This document shows positions 7,749-16,108 of a DNA stretch of 64,000 bases, one piece after another (the first letter of the stretch is position 1; every line of letters starts with the position of its first letter). Where the stretch lies: NCBI GenBank assembly GCA_039683515.1, contig JBDKRG010000038.1, positions 7,756 to 71,755 on the forward strand. Reading direction: 5' to 3'. The position numbers and the translations under genes were made by a program. The stretch comes from JAJFUE01 sp039683515. Its GTDB lineage: Bacteria > Sumerlaeota > Sumerlaeia > MVZB01. Under the pieces are notes generated by a model. The model was not told the DNA's origin. It was given only the letters and a program-made list of their open reading frames with translations, and ran no database searches.

Positions 7749-9074
7749 ATGCCGGAACAAAAACCGCCCAGTGAGAGGAAAATCATCGACCTCTACGTCA
7801 GGGTCGCGATCCTGATCGTCCTTGGCTTCCTCATTTATGCACTCTTGTGTCATGGCGTCTCTTCGGGACAGAAACAGCGACTCACGGAGCTCGGCGCGAG
7901 GGTCGAAGCCCTGCATCAAAATGCATCTGCGAACCACACCGTTTCATCCAACGCCGCCACAAGCGCCTCGTTGGCCCGCGCCGCCGCCCAGACGCGTTGC
8001 AATCAGCTCGCCCGGGAAATCTTCGGCGAATTTAAAATCGTTTCCAAGGACAACGATGCGAATAAAAAACTGGCGGACAAGCTGCTGCCCAAGGCGCGCG
8101 AGTTGGCCTCGCTCTATGACCGGCACGTCAGGGTTTCTGAAAACGTGAAGATCGATCTTTGCACAAATGATCGATTCTCCTTGATGGGATACCTTGTCGG
8201 AGGCCTGACGAAGGAATCCGGTTATGTGAAGATTGTTCTAAAACGTGACATGAACTCGCCGGGAACCCCCAAGGCTGTTGCGGGGGACGGCTCGACGGAG
8301 GACATCACGCCGGACCAGGTCGTCAATGCCCTGATCCCGGCCGCGAAATTCCTGCGAGTGATGGGCATGCCGGAACACACCGATCCGGTCGCGGATGCCT
8401 TGCAGTTCATGTTCGACCCGGACCCGATGGACGCAAACGCGAAAAGCTCGCCGATCACCGCGACGCTTCAAGCGCTCGATCTCAACCTGATTTCGCCGCA
8501 GGAGCCGTGGATGTGGCAGAAACAGATTCCATATCATGTCCAGATCGCATTGACCGAGGCCAACGATCTGGCTCAACGCCTCTCGACCTTCCAGGGCACA
8601 TACGATTACGTCGGCGCCGGGCCCAACGAGTTCACGCATTACTTCAACGTGCTTAAGTATATGCCATTTCGCCAGCGCGACGTTGAACGGCGGCTTGAGA
8701 AGGCCGAGGATCTCGCCTCACGAGCGGACAAGATCACGACCTACCAGGACCTGTTCACACCCGGACTTTCCAATCAAGGCCGCGGCAATGTTGGCATCAA
8801 CTCGCAAGGCCAGGCGCGGGCGCGTCTGGCGTGCGCGGCGATCGAGATGCTGCGCGGCAACCCGGCGCCGAGCGAGGCCGGACCGGCTTCGAATTTCTAC
8901 GACATCTACACCGGCGGCCGCGTGCAGATTCAGAAGACACCGATCCAGAACGGAAACGTCCGCGTGAAGCTGATCACGAACTGCAGCGCCCCGGGCAAGA
9001 ACTACGCGTGGGGCGCCACCGATTTCAGCTTCGTCGTGCCGGCGAATCACCCGTGCCTGAACGGGTTAAAATAG
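7749..9074 (+). CDS. Membrane-anchored protein of unknown function
   Basis: 441 residues, divergent from dinG. The N-terminus is cytoplasmic and charged (MPEQKPPSERKIIDLYVR), followed by one membrane helix at about 19-37 (VAILIVLGFLIYALLCHGV). Residues 45-75 look helical and may be a short coiled coil. The remaining 360 residues are probably extracytoplasmic, with few cysteines and no motif I recognise; a middle part contains QVVNALIPAAKFLRVMGM, and the C-terminus is beta-rich (GGRVQIQKTPIQNGNVRVKL). The ATG follows GAGTAAA, a weak ribosome site. It converges with the vapC stop 43 bases downstream. No function is proposed. Confidence 0.75.
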   Translation: MPEQKPPSERKIIDLYVRVAILIVLGFLIYALLCHGVSSGQKQRLTELGARVEALHQNASANHTVSSNAATSASLARAAAQTRCNQLAREIFGEFKIVSKDNDANKKLADKLLPKARELASLYDRHVRVSENVKIDLCTNDRFSLMGYLVGGLTKESGYVKIVLKRDMNSPGTPKAVAGDGSTEDITPDQVVNALIPAAKFLRVMGMPEHTDPVADALQFMFDPDPMDANAKSSPITATLQALDLNLISPQEPWMWQKQIPYHVQIALTEANDLAQRLSTFQGTYDYVGAGPNEFTHYFNVLKYMPFRQRDVERRLEKAEDLASRADKITTYQDLFTPGLSNQGRGNVGINSQGQARARLACAAIEMLRGNPAPSEAGPASNFYDIYTGGRVQIQKTPIQNGNVRVKLITNCSAPGKNYAWGATDFSFVVPANHPCLNGLK

Positions 9075-9117
9075 CGCGGTGACTGCGACCGGACGAACCG
9101 GCCGGCGGGCAAAACGT

Positions 9118-9531
9118 TCATATTGTCTTTGTTTTTATTTTCGCGCGTCTGGCCGCGGCAATCTGGCGGTGGTCCGACGAAGCAAACAGGTCCGCGCCGG
9201 AAGCCAGCGCGCATGCGACGTGGATGGCGTCCAACGTGCGGACCGAATTCTTTTCCAATACCTCGATGCTCAATTGAACGACATCGGGCGTGATTTCGAC
9301 GACAATCGCGTCGCGCACGTCCTGGACGAGCCGCTGCTTCGCCAGGGCATATTGTTTTCTTGTCATGCTTTTTTCGCGGCAGCGCCGGCTCAACGCGGAC
9401 ACGATTTCGGGAAGGCATATCGCGCTGAGACACAACTCATCGGCGGAGGATATCAGCGATTCGACTTGCGCGCTGCCGGGTTCTTCAATGAAGTGCTTGG
9501 CAAACGCCGAGGAGTCAAGAAAGAGTCTCAT
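9118..9531 (-). CDS. vapC: PIN-domain ribonuclease toxin (VapC type)
   Basis: 137 residues from ATG 9531. The PIN fold is clear: MRLFLDSSAFAKHF puts the first acidic residue at D6, E45 lies in CLPEIVSAL, then TLDAIHVACAL and LFASSDHRQIAAA supply the remaining acidic residues expected to bind Mg2+. VapC toxins cut tRNA or rRNA and are held inactive by a cognate antitoxin. Its start overlaps the antitoxin gene's end by 17 bases, so the pair is co-translated. A longer reading frame extends upstream inside the antitoxin gene and is not needed. Confidence 0.9.
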   Translation of the reverse strand: MRLFLDSSAFAKHFIEEPGSAQVESLISSADELCLSAICLPEIVSALSRRCREKSMTRKQYALAKQRLVQDVRDAIVVEITPDVVQLSIEVLEKNSVRTLDAIHVACALASGADLFASSDHRQIAAARRAKIKTKTI

Positions 9532-9745
9532 GCTCGCGCTCCTCGATGATTGCAGAGGAAAGACCGGCGCCCTTGATGGCCAGACGCAAGCCGGGCTTTT
9601 TCCATGAGGGCTGTTCGCCCTCAACCGGGGTCAATCTCACAACCGGGCGGCCGTGTCGGTTTAGGACCACAGTCTCCCCTTTCTCGATGCGCGAAATAAT
9701 CTTGGAGGCATTTTTTCTGAATTCGGTGAAGCTGACGTTTGTCAT
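9515..9745 (-). CDS. Phd/YefM-family antitoxin (VapB-type partner)
   Basis: 76 residues from ATG 9745, preceded by GGAGGG at the right spacing; this excludes the upstream MCIIMYRM extension, which lies in the promoter. MTNVSFTEFRKNASKIISRI, EKGETVVLNRHGRPVVRL is the Phd/YefM DNA-binding fold, followed by a positively charged tail that should wrap the toxin. Such antitoxins bind and neutralise the toxin and repress their own operon. The upstream inverted repeat (9759-9788) is the likely operator. The pair sits just after the nuo operon's end and is AT-richer than its neighbours, consistent with horizontal gain. Confidence 0.88.
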   Translation of the reverse strand: MTNVSFTEFRKNASKIISRIEKGETVVLNRHGRPVVRLTPVEGEQPSWKKPGLRLAIKGAGLSSAIIEEREHETLS

Positions 9746-9758
9746 AGCGCCCTCCATT

Positions 9759-9788
9759 CTGTACATAATTATACACATATCTGTACAG
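9759..9788. promoter_or_regulatory. Probable autoregulatory operator of the toxin-antitoxin operon
   Basis: Inverted repeat with perfect 7-bp arms CTGTACA (9759-9765) and TGTACAG (9782-9788) separated by 16 AT-rich bases. It straddles the -10 box, the position expected for Phd/YefM autorepression. Confidence 0.7.
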
Positions 9789-9795
9789 ATAGCAA
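9768..9795 (-). promoter_or_regulatory. Sigma-70-type promoter of the antitoxin-toxin operon
   Basis: Minus strand: -35 TTGCTA (9790-9795), 16-base spacer, perfect -10 TATAAT (9768-9773), then the antitoxin start 23 bases on. The promoter overlaps the operator palindrome. Confidence 0.75.
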
Positions 9796-9810
9796 TGAGA
9801 TAGAAGTCGG

Positions 9811-9837
9811 ATGCCGGGGCCGGCGAACCCGGCCTAC
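9811..9837 (-). repeat. GTAG-footed REP palindrome supplying the nuoM stop codon
   Basis: Minus strand GTAGGCCGGGTTCGCCGG followed by CCCCGGCAT. The G of the last codon (AAG) plus TAG forms the GTAG foot, so the element provides the nuoM stop. Related copies: 27168-27194 and 28239-28265. Confidence 0.8.
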
Positions 9838-11357
9838 TTCATCGCGATCGGCGCCGGCGGGGGGTTGCCGACGATCTGGACGATGTGCTGGGCCGAGGGG
9901 GTCAGCGCATCGGCGTAGGGCTTGGGGTAGAGCCCGATCCAGAACGCGAAAATGATGAGGACGACGAGCGTGATGATTTCGCGCAACCCCAGGTCGGCGA
10001 CGTTCTTGTTGGCTTCCTTGTCGAGCGGGCCGAAGAACGTCATCTGCACCATGCGCAGCAGGTAGACGGCCGCCAGGACGATGCCCGTCGCGGCGATCAC
10101 CGCGGCGGCCGGGTGGGCCGCGAACGTGCCGACCAGGATCCAGAACTCGCCGACGAAGCCGTTGAGGCCGGGCAGGCCGACCGAGCTCAGCACGATCACC
10201 ATCGTCAGCGTGCAGAAGATCCGCATGTTGTAGGCGAGGCCGCCGAAATCCTTCATCTCGCGCGTGTGGCGGCGCTCGTACAAATACCCGACGCACAGGA
10301 ACAGCCCGCCGGTCGAGATGCCGTGGTTGATCATCTGGAGCGACGCGCCGACGATCGCCTCGCGCTGGAACGCGAACACCCCCAGGATGATGAACCCCAT
10401 GTGGCTCACGGAGCTGTAGGCGACGAGGCGCTTGATGTCGGACTGCGCCAGCGCCGTCAGCGCGCCGTGGATGATCGCGACCACCGCGAGCGCCATGATA
10501 TACGGCGCGACCTGCAGCGCGAGGCCCGGGAAGAGCGGGATCGCGAAGCGCAGGATGCCGTAAACGCCGGTCTTGAGCAGCACGCCGGCAAGGATGACGG
10601 AGCCGGCCGTGGGGGCCTCGGTGTGCGCGTCCGGGAGCCAGGTGTGGAGCGGGAAGAGCGGCACCTTGATCAGGAACGCCAGCATGAAGGCGCCGAAGAT
10701 CATCGGCGCCAGGCGCGGATCGATCCGCCCGCTGATCACCAGCAGGTCGCCGAGCGCGAAGCTGCCGACGCCCCAGTAGGCCCGGTGCTGGAAGTACAGG
10801 GCCAGGATTCCGAGCAGCATCAGGACGGATCCGGCGAAGGTGAACAGGAAGAACTTCATCGTCGCATAGATGCGGTTGCCCGAGCCGAACACGCCGATCA
10901 GGAAATACAGCGGCACGAGCATCAGCTCCCAGAAGATGTAGAACAGGATGAGGTCGAGCGCCAGGAACGTGCCGATGATGCCGGTCTGAAGCAGCAGCAG
11001 CCAGAAGTAGAACTCGCGCTGGCGCCGGTCGATCGCGGTCCACGACCCCATCACCGACACGACCATCAGCAGGTTGGTCAAAAGAATCAGCGCCCCCGAC
11101 AGGCCGTCAAGCCCGAGCATGAACCGGATCCCGGCCCGCGGGATCCATTCGGCATCGACCGCGGCGACCCAGGACGCGGGCGCATTGACGATCCCGGCGA
11201 CGTACTTGAGCGAGACCAGCAGCGTGACGCACGTGGCCGCGAGCGCGACGACGCGCGCCGCCTGCCGCGGCATCGCGATCAGCGCGACCGCCGCGACCAT
11301 CGGCAGGAAGGTCATCGCGACAAGCCAGAAGGAGTCGATGTTCGTCAATGGGGGCAT
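9834..11357 (-). CDS. nuoM: NADH-quinone oxidoreductase subunit M
   Basis: 507 residues, one of the three antiporter-like membrane subunits of complex I that pump protons. About 14 helices; family landmarks include GLDGLSGALILLTNLLMV, FYIFWELMLVPLYFLIGVFG with the conserved channel glutamate (about E144), FPLHTWLPDAHTEAPTAGSV with the TM7 histidine-lysine region, and LVAYSSVSHMGFIILG. It is the last gene of the operon; the TAG stop is supplied by a REP palindrome. Upstream nuoL ends 140 bases away across an AT-rich spacer. Confidence 0.96.
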   Translation of the reverse strand: MPPLTNIDSFWLVAMTFLPMVAAVALIAMPRQAARVVALAATCVTLLVSLKYVAGIVNAPASWVAAVDAEWIPRAGIRFMLGLDGLSGALILLTNLLMVVSVMGSWTAIDRRQREFYFWLLLLQTGIIGTFLALDLILFYIFWELMLVPLYFLIGVFGSGNRIYATMKFFLFTFAGSVLMLLGILALYFQHRAYWGVGSFALGDLLVISGRIDPRLAPMIFGAFMLAFLIKVPLFPLHTWLPDAHTEAPTAGSVILAGVLLKTGVYGILRFAIPLFPGLALQVAPYIMALAVVAIIHGALTALAQSDIKRLVAYSSVSHMGFIILGVFAFQREAIVGASLQMINHGISTGGLFLCVGYLYERRHTREMKDFGGLAYNMRIFCTLTMVIVLSSVGLPGLNGFVGEFWILVGTFAAHPAAAVIAATGIVLAAVYLLRMVQMTFFGPLDKEANKNVADLGLREIITLVVLIIFAFWIGLYPKPYADALTPSAQHIVQIVGNPPPAPIAMK

Positions 11358-11497
11358 GGAGAGCGTTCCTTAAATCAATTAACCACGGAATACACGGAAA
11401 AATATTTCGAATTGATTATTCTTTATTTAAATCATTTTCCTTGGCTTTGTTTCGAATTTCTGACCGATTTTCTCCGATTTTGGCCGATTATCCTTCT

Positions 11498-13450
11498 TTA
11501 CTTGAACCAGATGATGATCCCGATCACGATATTGGCGCCGATCAGCAGGATGAGCGCGTAGGCCTGCGCCTGGCCGTTCTGCAGCGCGCGGACGCCGCGG
11601 CTGGCGAGCGACGCCGCCCCGGCGACCGAGTGCAGCAGGCCGTCGATGATCCAGCGGTCGATCCACGTCGCGGCCCGCGCGACGAACCACGTCCCGCCGG
11701 CGACATACTTCATGTAGATGTCGTCCCACCACCAGCGGTTCAGGCTGATCCTGTAAATCGGGCGCAGCCGCCGCGCGAGCGTCTGAGCCCCCGACGGCCA
11801 CGCGGCCAGGGCGTAGCGCCACGCGAGCGCCACGCCGAGGACGGCGGTGACGATCGACAGGCCCATCAGCGCCTTCTCGAGCCCCGGGTTGTGCATCTCG
11901 TGCGCGTGCATCTCCGCGACCCGGCGCGCCGGCTCGAGGACCGGGGCGAGCAGGCCGTTCACGCCGCGCCAGGCGCCTTCGCCAAAGACCCCCGGCAGGT
12001 TCAGCGCCCCGGCGACGATCGCGCCCGCCGCAAGCAGCACCATCGGCACGGTCATCGTCCACGGCGACTCGTGCAGGCGATGTTCTTTCTCGCGCGACAG
12101 GCGCGTCCTCCCCTCGAACGCCATGAAGTAGGCGCGGAACGCGTAGACGGCGGTCATGAGCGCGCTGATCATGGCGATCGCCCACAGGAGGAGCGAGCCG
12201 GGCGCCCCCGAGGCGAACGTCATCCACAGGATCTCGTCCTTGCTGATGAAGCCGGCCAGCGGCGGCAGCCCCGCGATCGACAGGCACGCGATGAGGAACG
12301 TCCACGCGGTGATCGGCATGCGCCGGCGCAGCCCGCCGAGGTGGTCGAGGTTCTGCGCGTGCGCGGCGTGGATCACCGACCCCGCCCCAAGGAACAGGCA
12401 CCCCTTGAAGAACGAATGCGTGAAGACGTGGAAAATGCCCGCGCCGAACGCCCCGACGCCGCACGCCAGGAACATGAACCCGAGCTGGCTGACGGTCGAG
12501 TAGGCGAGAACCTTTTTGATGTCCTGCTGCGTGAGCGCGATCGAGCCGGCCACGAACGCCGTCGCCGCGGCCACTCCCGCGATCACCGTCATCGTGATCG
12601 GCGCGAGCACGAACACGGCCGACATGCGCACGATCAAATACACGCCGGCGGTGACCATCGTCGCCGCGTGGATGAGGGCGCTGACCGGGGTCGGGCCGGC
12701 CATCGCGTCCGGCAGCCACGTGAAGAGCGGGATCTGCGCGCTCTTGCCCGTGCAGCCCAGGAAGAACGCCAGCGTGACGAGCGTCACGAACCAGCCGCCA
12801 TAGGCCAGCGGCCCGGCGCCGTGCGCCCCCTGCCCGGCCACCGCGACGATCTTCTGGATGTCGAGCGTCCCCAGCACCGAGAAGAGCGCCATCATGCCGA
12901 CGAGAAAGCCGAAGTCGCCGATGCGGTTCACGATGAACGCCTTCTTGCCCGCCTCCGGCGCTCCGGCCAGGTCCATGTAGAAACCGATCAGCAGGTACGA
13001 GCAGAGCCCCACCCCTTCCCAGCCGACGAACAGGACCGGCAGGTTGTCGGCCAGCACCAGCACCAGCATGCTGAAATCGAACAGCCCGAGGAACGAGAAG
13101 AACCTGTTGAAGCCGGGGTCGCCGGCCATGTAGCCCATCGAGTACAGGAAGACGAGGAAGCTGACGCACGTGACGAACAGGAGCATCAGGCAGGTGAGCT
13201 GGTCGACGCGCAGGCCGATCGAGATGTCGATGCGGCCGTTGGCCATCCACTGCCAGAGCGTCACCTGGATCGGTTCGAACCGGCCGAACATCGCCTTGAT
13301 AAACAGCGGGATCGAGATCGCGGCCGAGCCGCCCATGCACGCCACGGCGATCCAGCCGCCGGCCCGGTGCAGCCACCGGCCGAACAGCCCGTTGATCAAA
13401 AACGCCGCCAGCGGCAGCGCGGGGATGAGAACGATCCAGAAAGCAGTCAT
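11498..13450 (-). CDS. nuoL: NADH-quinone oxidoreductase subunit L
   Basis: 650 residues, the distal antiporter-like subunit with the long lateral helix. Landmarks: GLRVDQLTCLMLLFVTCVSF, VGWEGVGLCSYLLIGFYMD with the conserved glutamate, TGKSAQIPLFTWLPDAMAGP, VSALIHAATMVTAGVYLIVR, and KVLAYSTVSQLGFMFLACG. The C-terminal 100 residues contain the amphipathic lateral helix and a last membrane anchor (ALILLIGANIVIGIIIWFK). It follows nuoN, not nuoK, a departure from the usual K-L-M-N order. The spacer before it holds a GTGG REP. Confidence 0.96.
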   Translation of the reverse strand: MTAFWIVLIPALPLAAFLINGLFGRWLHRAGGWIAVACMGGSAAISIPLFIKAMFGRFEPIQVTLWQWMANGRIDISIGLRVDQLTCLMLLFVTCVSFLVFLYSMGYMAGDPGFNRFFSFLGLFDFSMLVLVLADNLPVLFVGWEGVGLCSYLLIGFYMDLAGAPEAGKKAFIVNRIGDFGFLVGMMALFSVLGTLDIQKIVAVAGQGAHGAGPLAYGGWFVTLVTLAFFLGCTGKSAQIPLFTWLPDAMAGPTPVSALIHAATMVTAGVYLIVRMSAVFVLAPITMTVIAGVAAATAFVAGSIALTQQDIKKVLAYSTVSQLGFMFLACGVGAFGAGIFHVFTHSFFKGCLFLGAGSVIHAAHAQNLDHLGGLRRRMPITAWTFLIACLSIAGLPPLAGFISKDEILWMTFASGAPGSLLLWAIAMISALMTAVYAFRAYFMAFEGRTRLSREKEHRLHESPWTMTVPMVLLAAGAIVAGALNLPGVFGEGAWRGVNGLLAPVLEPARRVAEMHAHEMHNPGLEKALMGLSIVTAVLGVALAWRYALAAWPSGAQTLARRLRPIYRISLNRWWWDDIYMKYVAGGTWFVARAATWIDRWIIDGLLHSVAGAASLASRGVRALQNGQAQAYALILLIGANIVIGIIIWFK

Positions 13451-13471
13451 TTCATTTTCAACCTATCGGTG

Positions 13472-13497
13472 TGGGGCCGGCGCCCTCGCCGGCCATT
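13472..13497 (+). repeat. REP palindrome between nuoN and nuoL
   Basis: GTGGGGCCGGCGCCCTCG followed by CCGGCCAT; one base differs from the 679 copy at the centre. It fills most of the 84-base space between the nuoN stop and nuoL start. Confidence 0.85.
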
Positions 13498-13534
13498 CCT
13501 GATTTCAATCGCACTCGGCAACCTTTGCCCATCT

Positions 13535-15004
13535 TCACCCGCTGTAGAGCCACGGGAAGATTGCAAACACGAACACGCAGACGGCGCCGACCACCAACGC
13601 CAGCGTCTGCGCGGCGTTGGGGAACCCCACCCGCCCGGCGCCCTCGGCCGGCTCCGACATGTAGATCGCGATCACGACGCGCAGGTAATACGAGACCGAG
13701 ACGACCGACGCGAGGATGCCGATGACGGCCAGCCGGATGTGCGCGCCGTCGATCGCCACGCCGAACAGCGCGATCTTGCCGAAGAAGCCGACCGTCGGCG
13801 GCAGGCCGATGAGCGACAGCATCGCCAGCGCCATGAACGCGGCCCGCATCGGCGCGCGCCGGCCGAGCCCCGCCCAGGCGGCGATCGGCCCCTCGCCCTC
13901 GGGCGCGAGCGTCGAGATCACGCCGAACGCCAGGAGCGTCATGATCGTGTAGGCGAGCAGGTAGTAGGCGACCGCGTCGCGCGCCGCCCCGATCAGGTCC
14001 GGCCGCGGCGCCAGCACGACGGCCAGCGGGATCATCATGTAGCCGCTGTGCGCGATCGACGAATACGCCAGCAGCCGCTTGATGTTGGGCTGGACGACCG
14101 CGCCGACGTTGCCGACGACCATCGACGCCACCGCCGCCGCGTAGAACGCGCCCCACACGCCGACCGGCAGCCCCTTCCACCGCGCGACCATCTCGACGAC
14201 GTGGAACAGGGCGGTGAAGCCGGCGACCTTGGTCCCGGTGGCCAGCGCGGCCACGACGGGCGTCGGCGCGCCGTCATAGACGTCGGGCGCATACATGTGG
14301 AACGGGGCGAGCGTGATCTTGAACGCGAAGCCGACGAACAGGAGCCCGAGCCCGACCGCCATGAAGAGCGGCTGCCGGACCGCGCCGCCGTCGAGGGCCC
14401 GCGCGATCGCCTCGAAGCGCGTCTGCCCGCCCGTCGCGCCGAAGATGAACACGATGCCCATCAGGAGGAACGCGGCCGCCAGCGAGCCGATGATGAAGTA
14501 TTTGAACCCGGCCTCGCTCGAGCGCGGATTGCGCTTTTCGATCCCGAGCAGGACGTAGAACGAAATCGACAGGAGCTCGAAGTTGAGAAACAGCGCCAGA
14601 AGCTCGTTGGAGTGGGCCAGCGCCATCATCGCCATCGTGGCGAAGAGGAGCAGGGCGTAATACTCGCCCTGCGGGACCCAGCGGCCGCGCAGCCAGCGCG
14701 GCGAGATCGCGATCAGGTACAGCGCCCCGCCGAGGATCACCGCGTCGGACAGGAACGTGAGCCGGTCGATCACGAGCGCGCCGTTGAAAAGCGTCAGGGC
14801 GATGCCGTTGATGCCGGTCCCGGCGAGCGCCAGGGACGAGGCCGCGACGCCGATGCCGGCGATCCACGGCAGCGCGCCGCGCCAGTCGCGCGGCATCATG
14901 ACGTCGGCCGCCAACACGACGATCGCGGCGATCATCAGCAGCAACAGCGGCGAAGTCAGCAGCAGCGAATCGACGACATGGAAGTAGAACAGGTTTAAAT
15001 TCAC
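13535..15004 (-). CDS. nuoN: NADH-quinone oxidoreductase subunit N
   Basis: 489 residues, the antiporter-like subunit next to NuoK. Landmarks: GEYYALLLFATMAMMALAHS, LFLNFELLSISFYVLLG with the conserved glutamate, SSEAGFKYFIIGSLAAAFLL, APFHMYAPDVYDGAPTPVVA and KRLLAYSSIAHSGYMMI. Together with NuoL and NuoM it forms the distal proton-pumping arm. Its start (MNLNLFYF) is only 15 bases after nuoK's stop, so it takes the place nuoL normally holds. Confidence 0.95.
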   Translation of the reverse strand: MNLNLFYFHVVDSLLLTSPLLLLMIAAIVVLAADVMMPRDWRGALPWIAGIGVAASSLALAGTGINGIALTLFNGALVIDRLTFLSDAVILGGALYLIAISPRWLRGRWVPQGEYYALLLFATMAMMALAHSNELLALFLNFELLSISFYVLLGIEKRNPRSSEAGFKYFIIGSLAAAFLLMGIVFIFGATGGQTRFEAIARALDGGAVRQPLFMAVGLGLLFVGFAFKITLAPFHMYAPDVYDGAPTPVVAALATGTKVAGFTALFHVVEMVARWKGLPVGVWGAFYAAAVASMVVGNVGAVVQPNIKRLLAYSSIAHSGYMMIPLAVVLAPRPDLIGAARDAVAYYLLAYTIMTLLAFGVISTLAPEGEGPIAAWAGLGRRAPMRAAFMALAMLSLIGLPPTVGFFGKIALFGVAIDGAHIRLAVIGILASVVSVSYYLRVVIAIYMSEPAEGAGRVGFPNAAQTLALVVGAVCVFVFAIFPWLYSG

Positions 15005-15019
15005 GGCCAGGACTCCGCC

Positions 15020-15325
15020 TTATCGTTGCAGCAGGTTCAGATCTTCGGCGTCGATCTTTTCTCGGTCGTCAAAAATCTTGATGAACAGCGCGAGGCCGAC
15101 GGCCGCCTCCGCCGCGGCGATCGTGATCACGAACAGAAAGATCGCGACCCCCTCGGGCCTGCCGAGGCTCTGCGTCAGCGTGATGAACCCGAGGTTCGCG
15201 GCGTTGAACATCAGCTCGACGCACATGAACATCGTGATGGCGTCGCGCCGCCACAGGACGCCCCCCGCGCCGATCGCGAAGATCGCCACCGCAAGGATCA
15301 GATTGCCGGGTATCATGTATTGCAT
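15020..15325 (-). CDS. nuoK: NADH-quinone oxidoreductase subunit K
   Basis: 101 residues from ATG 15325 (MQYMIPGNLILAVAIFAIG); the family starts near MIP, so the 11 extra upstream residues are rejected. Three membrane helices. The two buried glutamates needed for proton transfer are visible in MFMCVELMFNAANLGFI and IAAAEAAVGLALFI. Preceded by 100 bases of hexamer/heptamer satellite after nuoJ. Confidence 0.95.
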   Translation of the reverse strand: MQYMIPGNLILAVAIFAIGAGGVLWRRDAITMFMCVELMFNAANLGFITLTQSLGRPEGVAIFLFVITIAAAEAAVGLALFIKIFDDREKIDAEDLNLLQR

Positions 15326-15358
15326 CGCTATTATCCGCTCCCGCTCTTTCAGCCCCAA

Positions 15359-15424
15359 TTTTCGTGCTCGTGCGTCGTGCGTCGTAATCGTAATCGAGTA
15401 ATCGAAAATCGAAAATCGCTCTCC
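15359..15424. repeat. Hexamer/heptamer satellite between nuoJ and nuoK
   Basis: CGTGCTC/GTGCGTC units, then CGTAAT units, then GAAAATC units, ending two bases from the nuoJ stop codon. The same satellite type occurs at 23275, 27071, 31067, 54408 and 56757. Confidence 0.8.
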
Positions 15425-15425
15425 C

Positions 15426-15968
15426 CTACTCCACGTCCGGCTTCTCGATCATCGTCTCGACCCCCTGCACGAGGTTTCTTCTCGCCAGCACCACCGCGCC
15501 GACCACCGCGATCAGCAGCAGGACCGAGACCATCTCGAAGGCGTAGAGGTAATCGGTCAGGATGAGCCGGGCGACCTGCTCGATCGTGATCGACGCCGCC
15601 CCGCCGGGCATGGCCATCAGCATGTTTTTCATCGAGAAGACCAGCGCGCCCATCTGCAGCGCGATCCCGAACGCGAAGACCAGACCCAGCCAGCGGACCG
15701 GGCGGCTGCGGTGCGACAGCGGCGGCTGCCTGCCGAGGTTCAGCAGCATGATCACGAACAGGAACAGGACCATGATCGCCCCGGCGTAGACGATGATCTG
15801 CAGCGCCGCCGCGAGCTGGGCGTTCATCAGCACGAACATGCAGGCGATCGTCACCATCGTCAGCACCAGGAAGAGCGCGCTGTAGATGGCCTTGCGCGCG
15901 ACGACGACCATCAATGCCGAAGCCAGCGCAATCGCAACGAACAAGCCGTAGATGATTTGTATCAACAT
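15426..15968 (-). CDS. nuoJ: NADH-quinone oxidoreductase subunit J
   Basis: 180 residues, five membrane helices, starting MLIQIIYGLFVAIALASALM. The conserved IYSALFLVLTMVTIACMFVL and the TM3 segment ALQIIVYAGAIMVLFLFVIM, whose pi-bulge links quinone reduction to proton pumping, are plain. The C-terminal tail (RRNLVQGVETMIEKPDVE) is cytoplasmic and highly charged. nuoI precedes it in the chromosome order downstream, separated by 140 bases of repeats. Confidence 0.95.
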   Translation of the reverse strand: MLIQIIYGLFVAIALASALMVVVARKAIYSALFLVLTMVTIACMFVLMNAQLAAALQIIVYAGAIMVLFLFVIMLLNLGRQPPLSHRSRPVRWLGLVFAFGIALQMGALVFSMKNMLMAMPGGAASITIEQVARLILTDYLYAFEMVSVLLLIAVVGAVVLARRNLVQGVETMIEKPDVE

Positions 15969-16108
15969 GCGTCAAATCCGAATATCGAATTTCGAAATCC
16001 TAAACAAACCCAAAATCCAAAATCAAAATGGTGTCTTCATTTTCTCATTTCTCATCTCTCATCGCTCCACCCATCATTCCGCAATCCGAAATCCGCAATC
16101 CGCAATCG
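15969..16108. repeat. Mixed tandem satellites between nuoI and nuoJ
   Basis: Three satellite types in series: a TCGAATTTCGAAATCC-like stretch with AAATCC units (15970-16030), TCTCATC heptads (16034-16070), and GCAATCC heptads (16078-16107) that begin one base after the nuoI TGA. The nuoJ start lies at the other end. Confidence 0.8.

Noticed and set aside
11348..14998. Very long plus-strand open frame (about 1,216 codons) opposite nuoL and nuoN
   Set aside because: High-GC codon bias of the minus-strand nuo genes removes stop codons from the opposite strand. The translation is Arg/His/Asp-rich with no domain, while both minus-strand genes are unmistakable.
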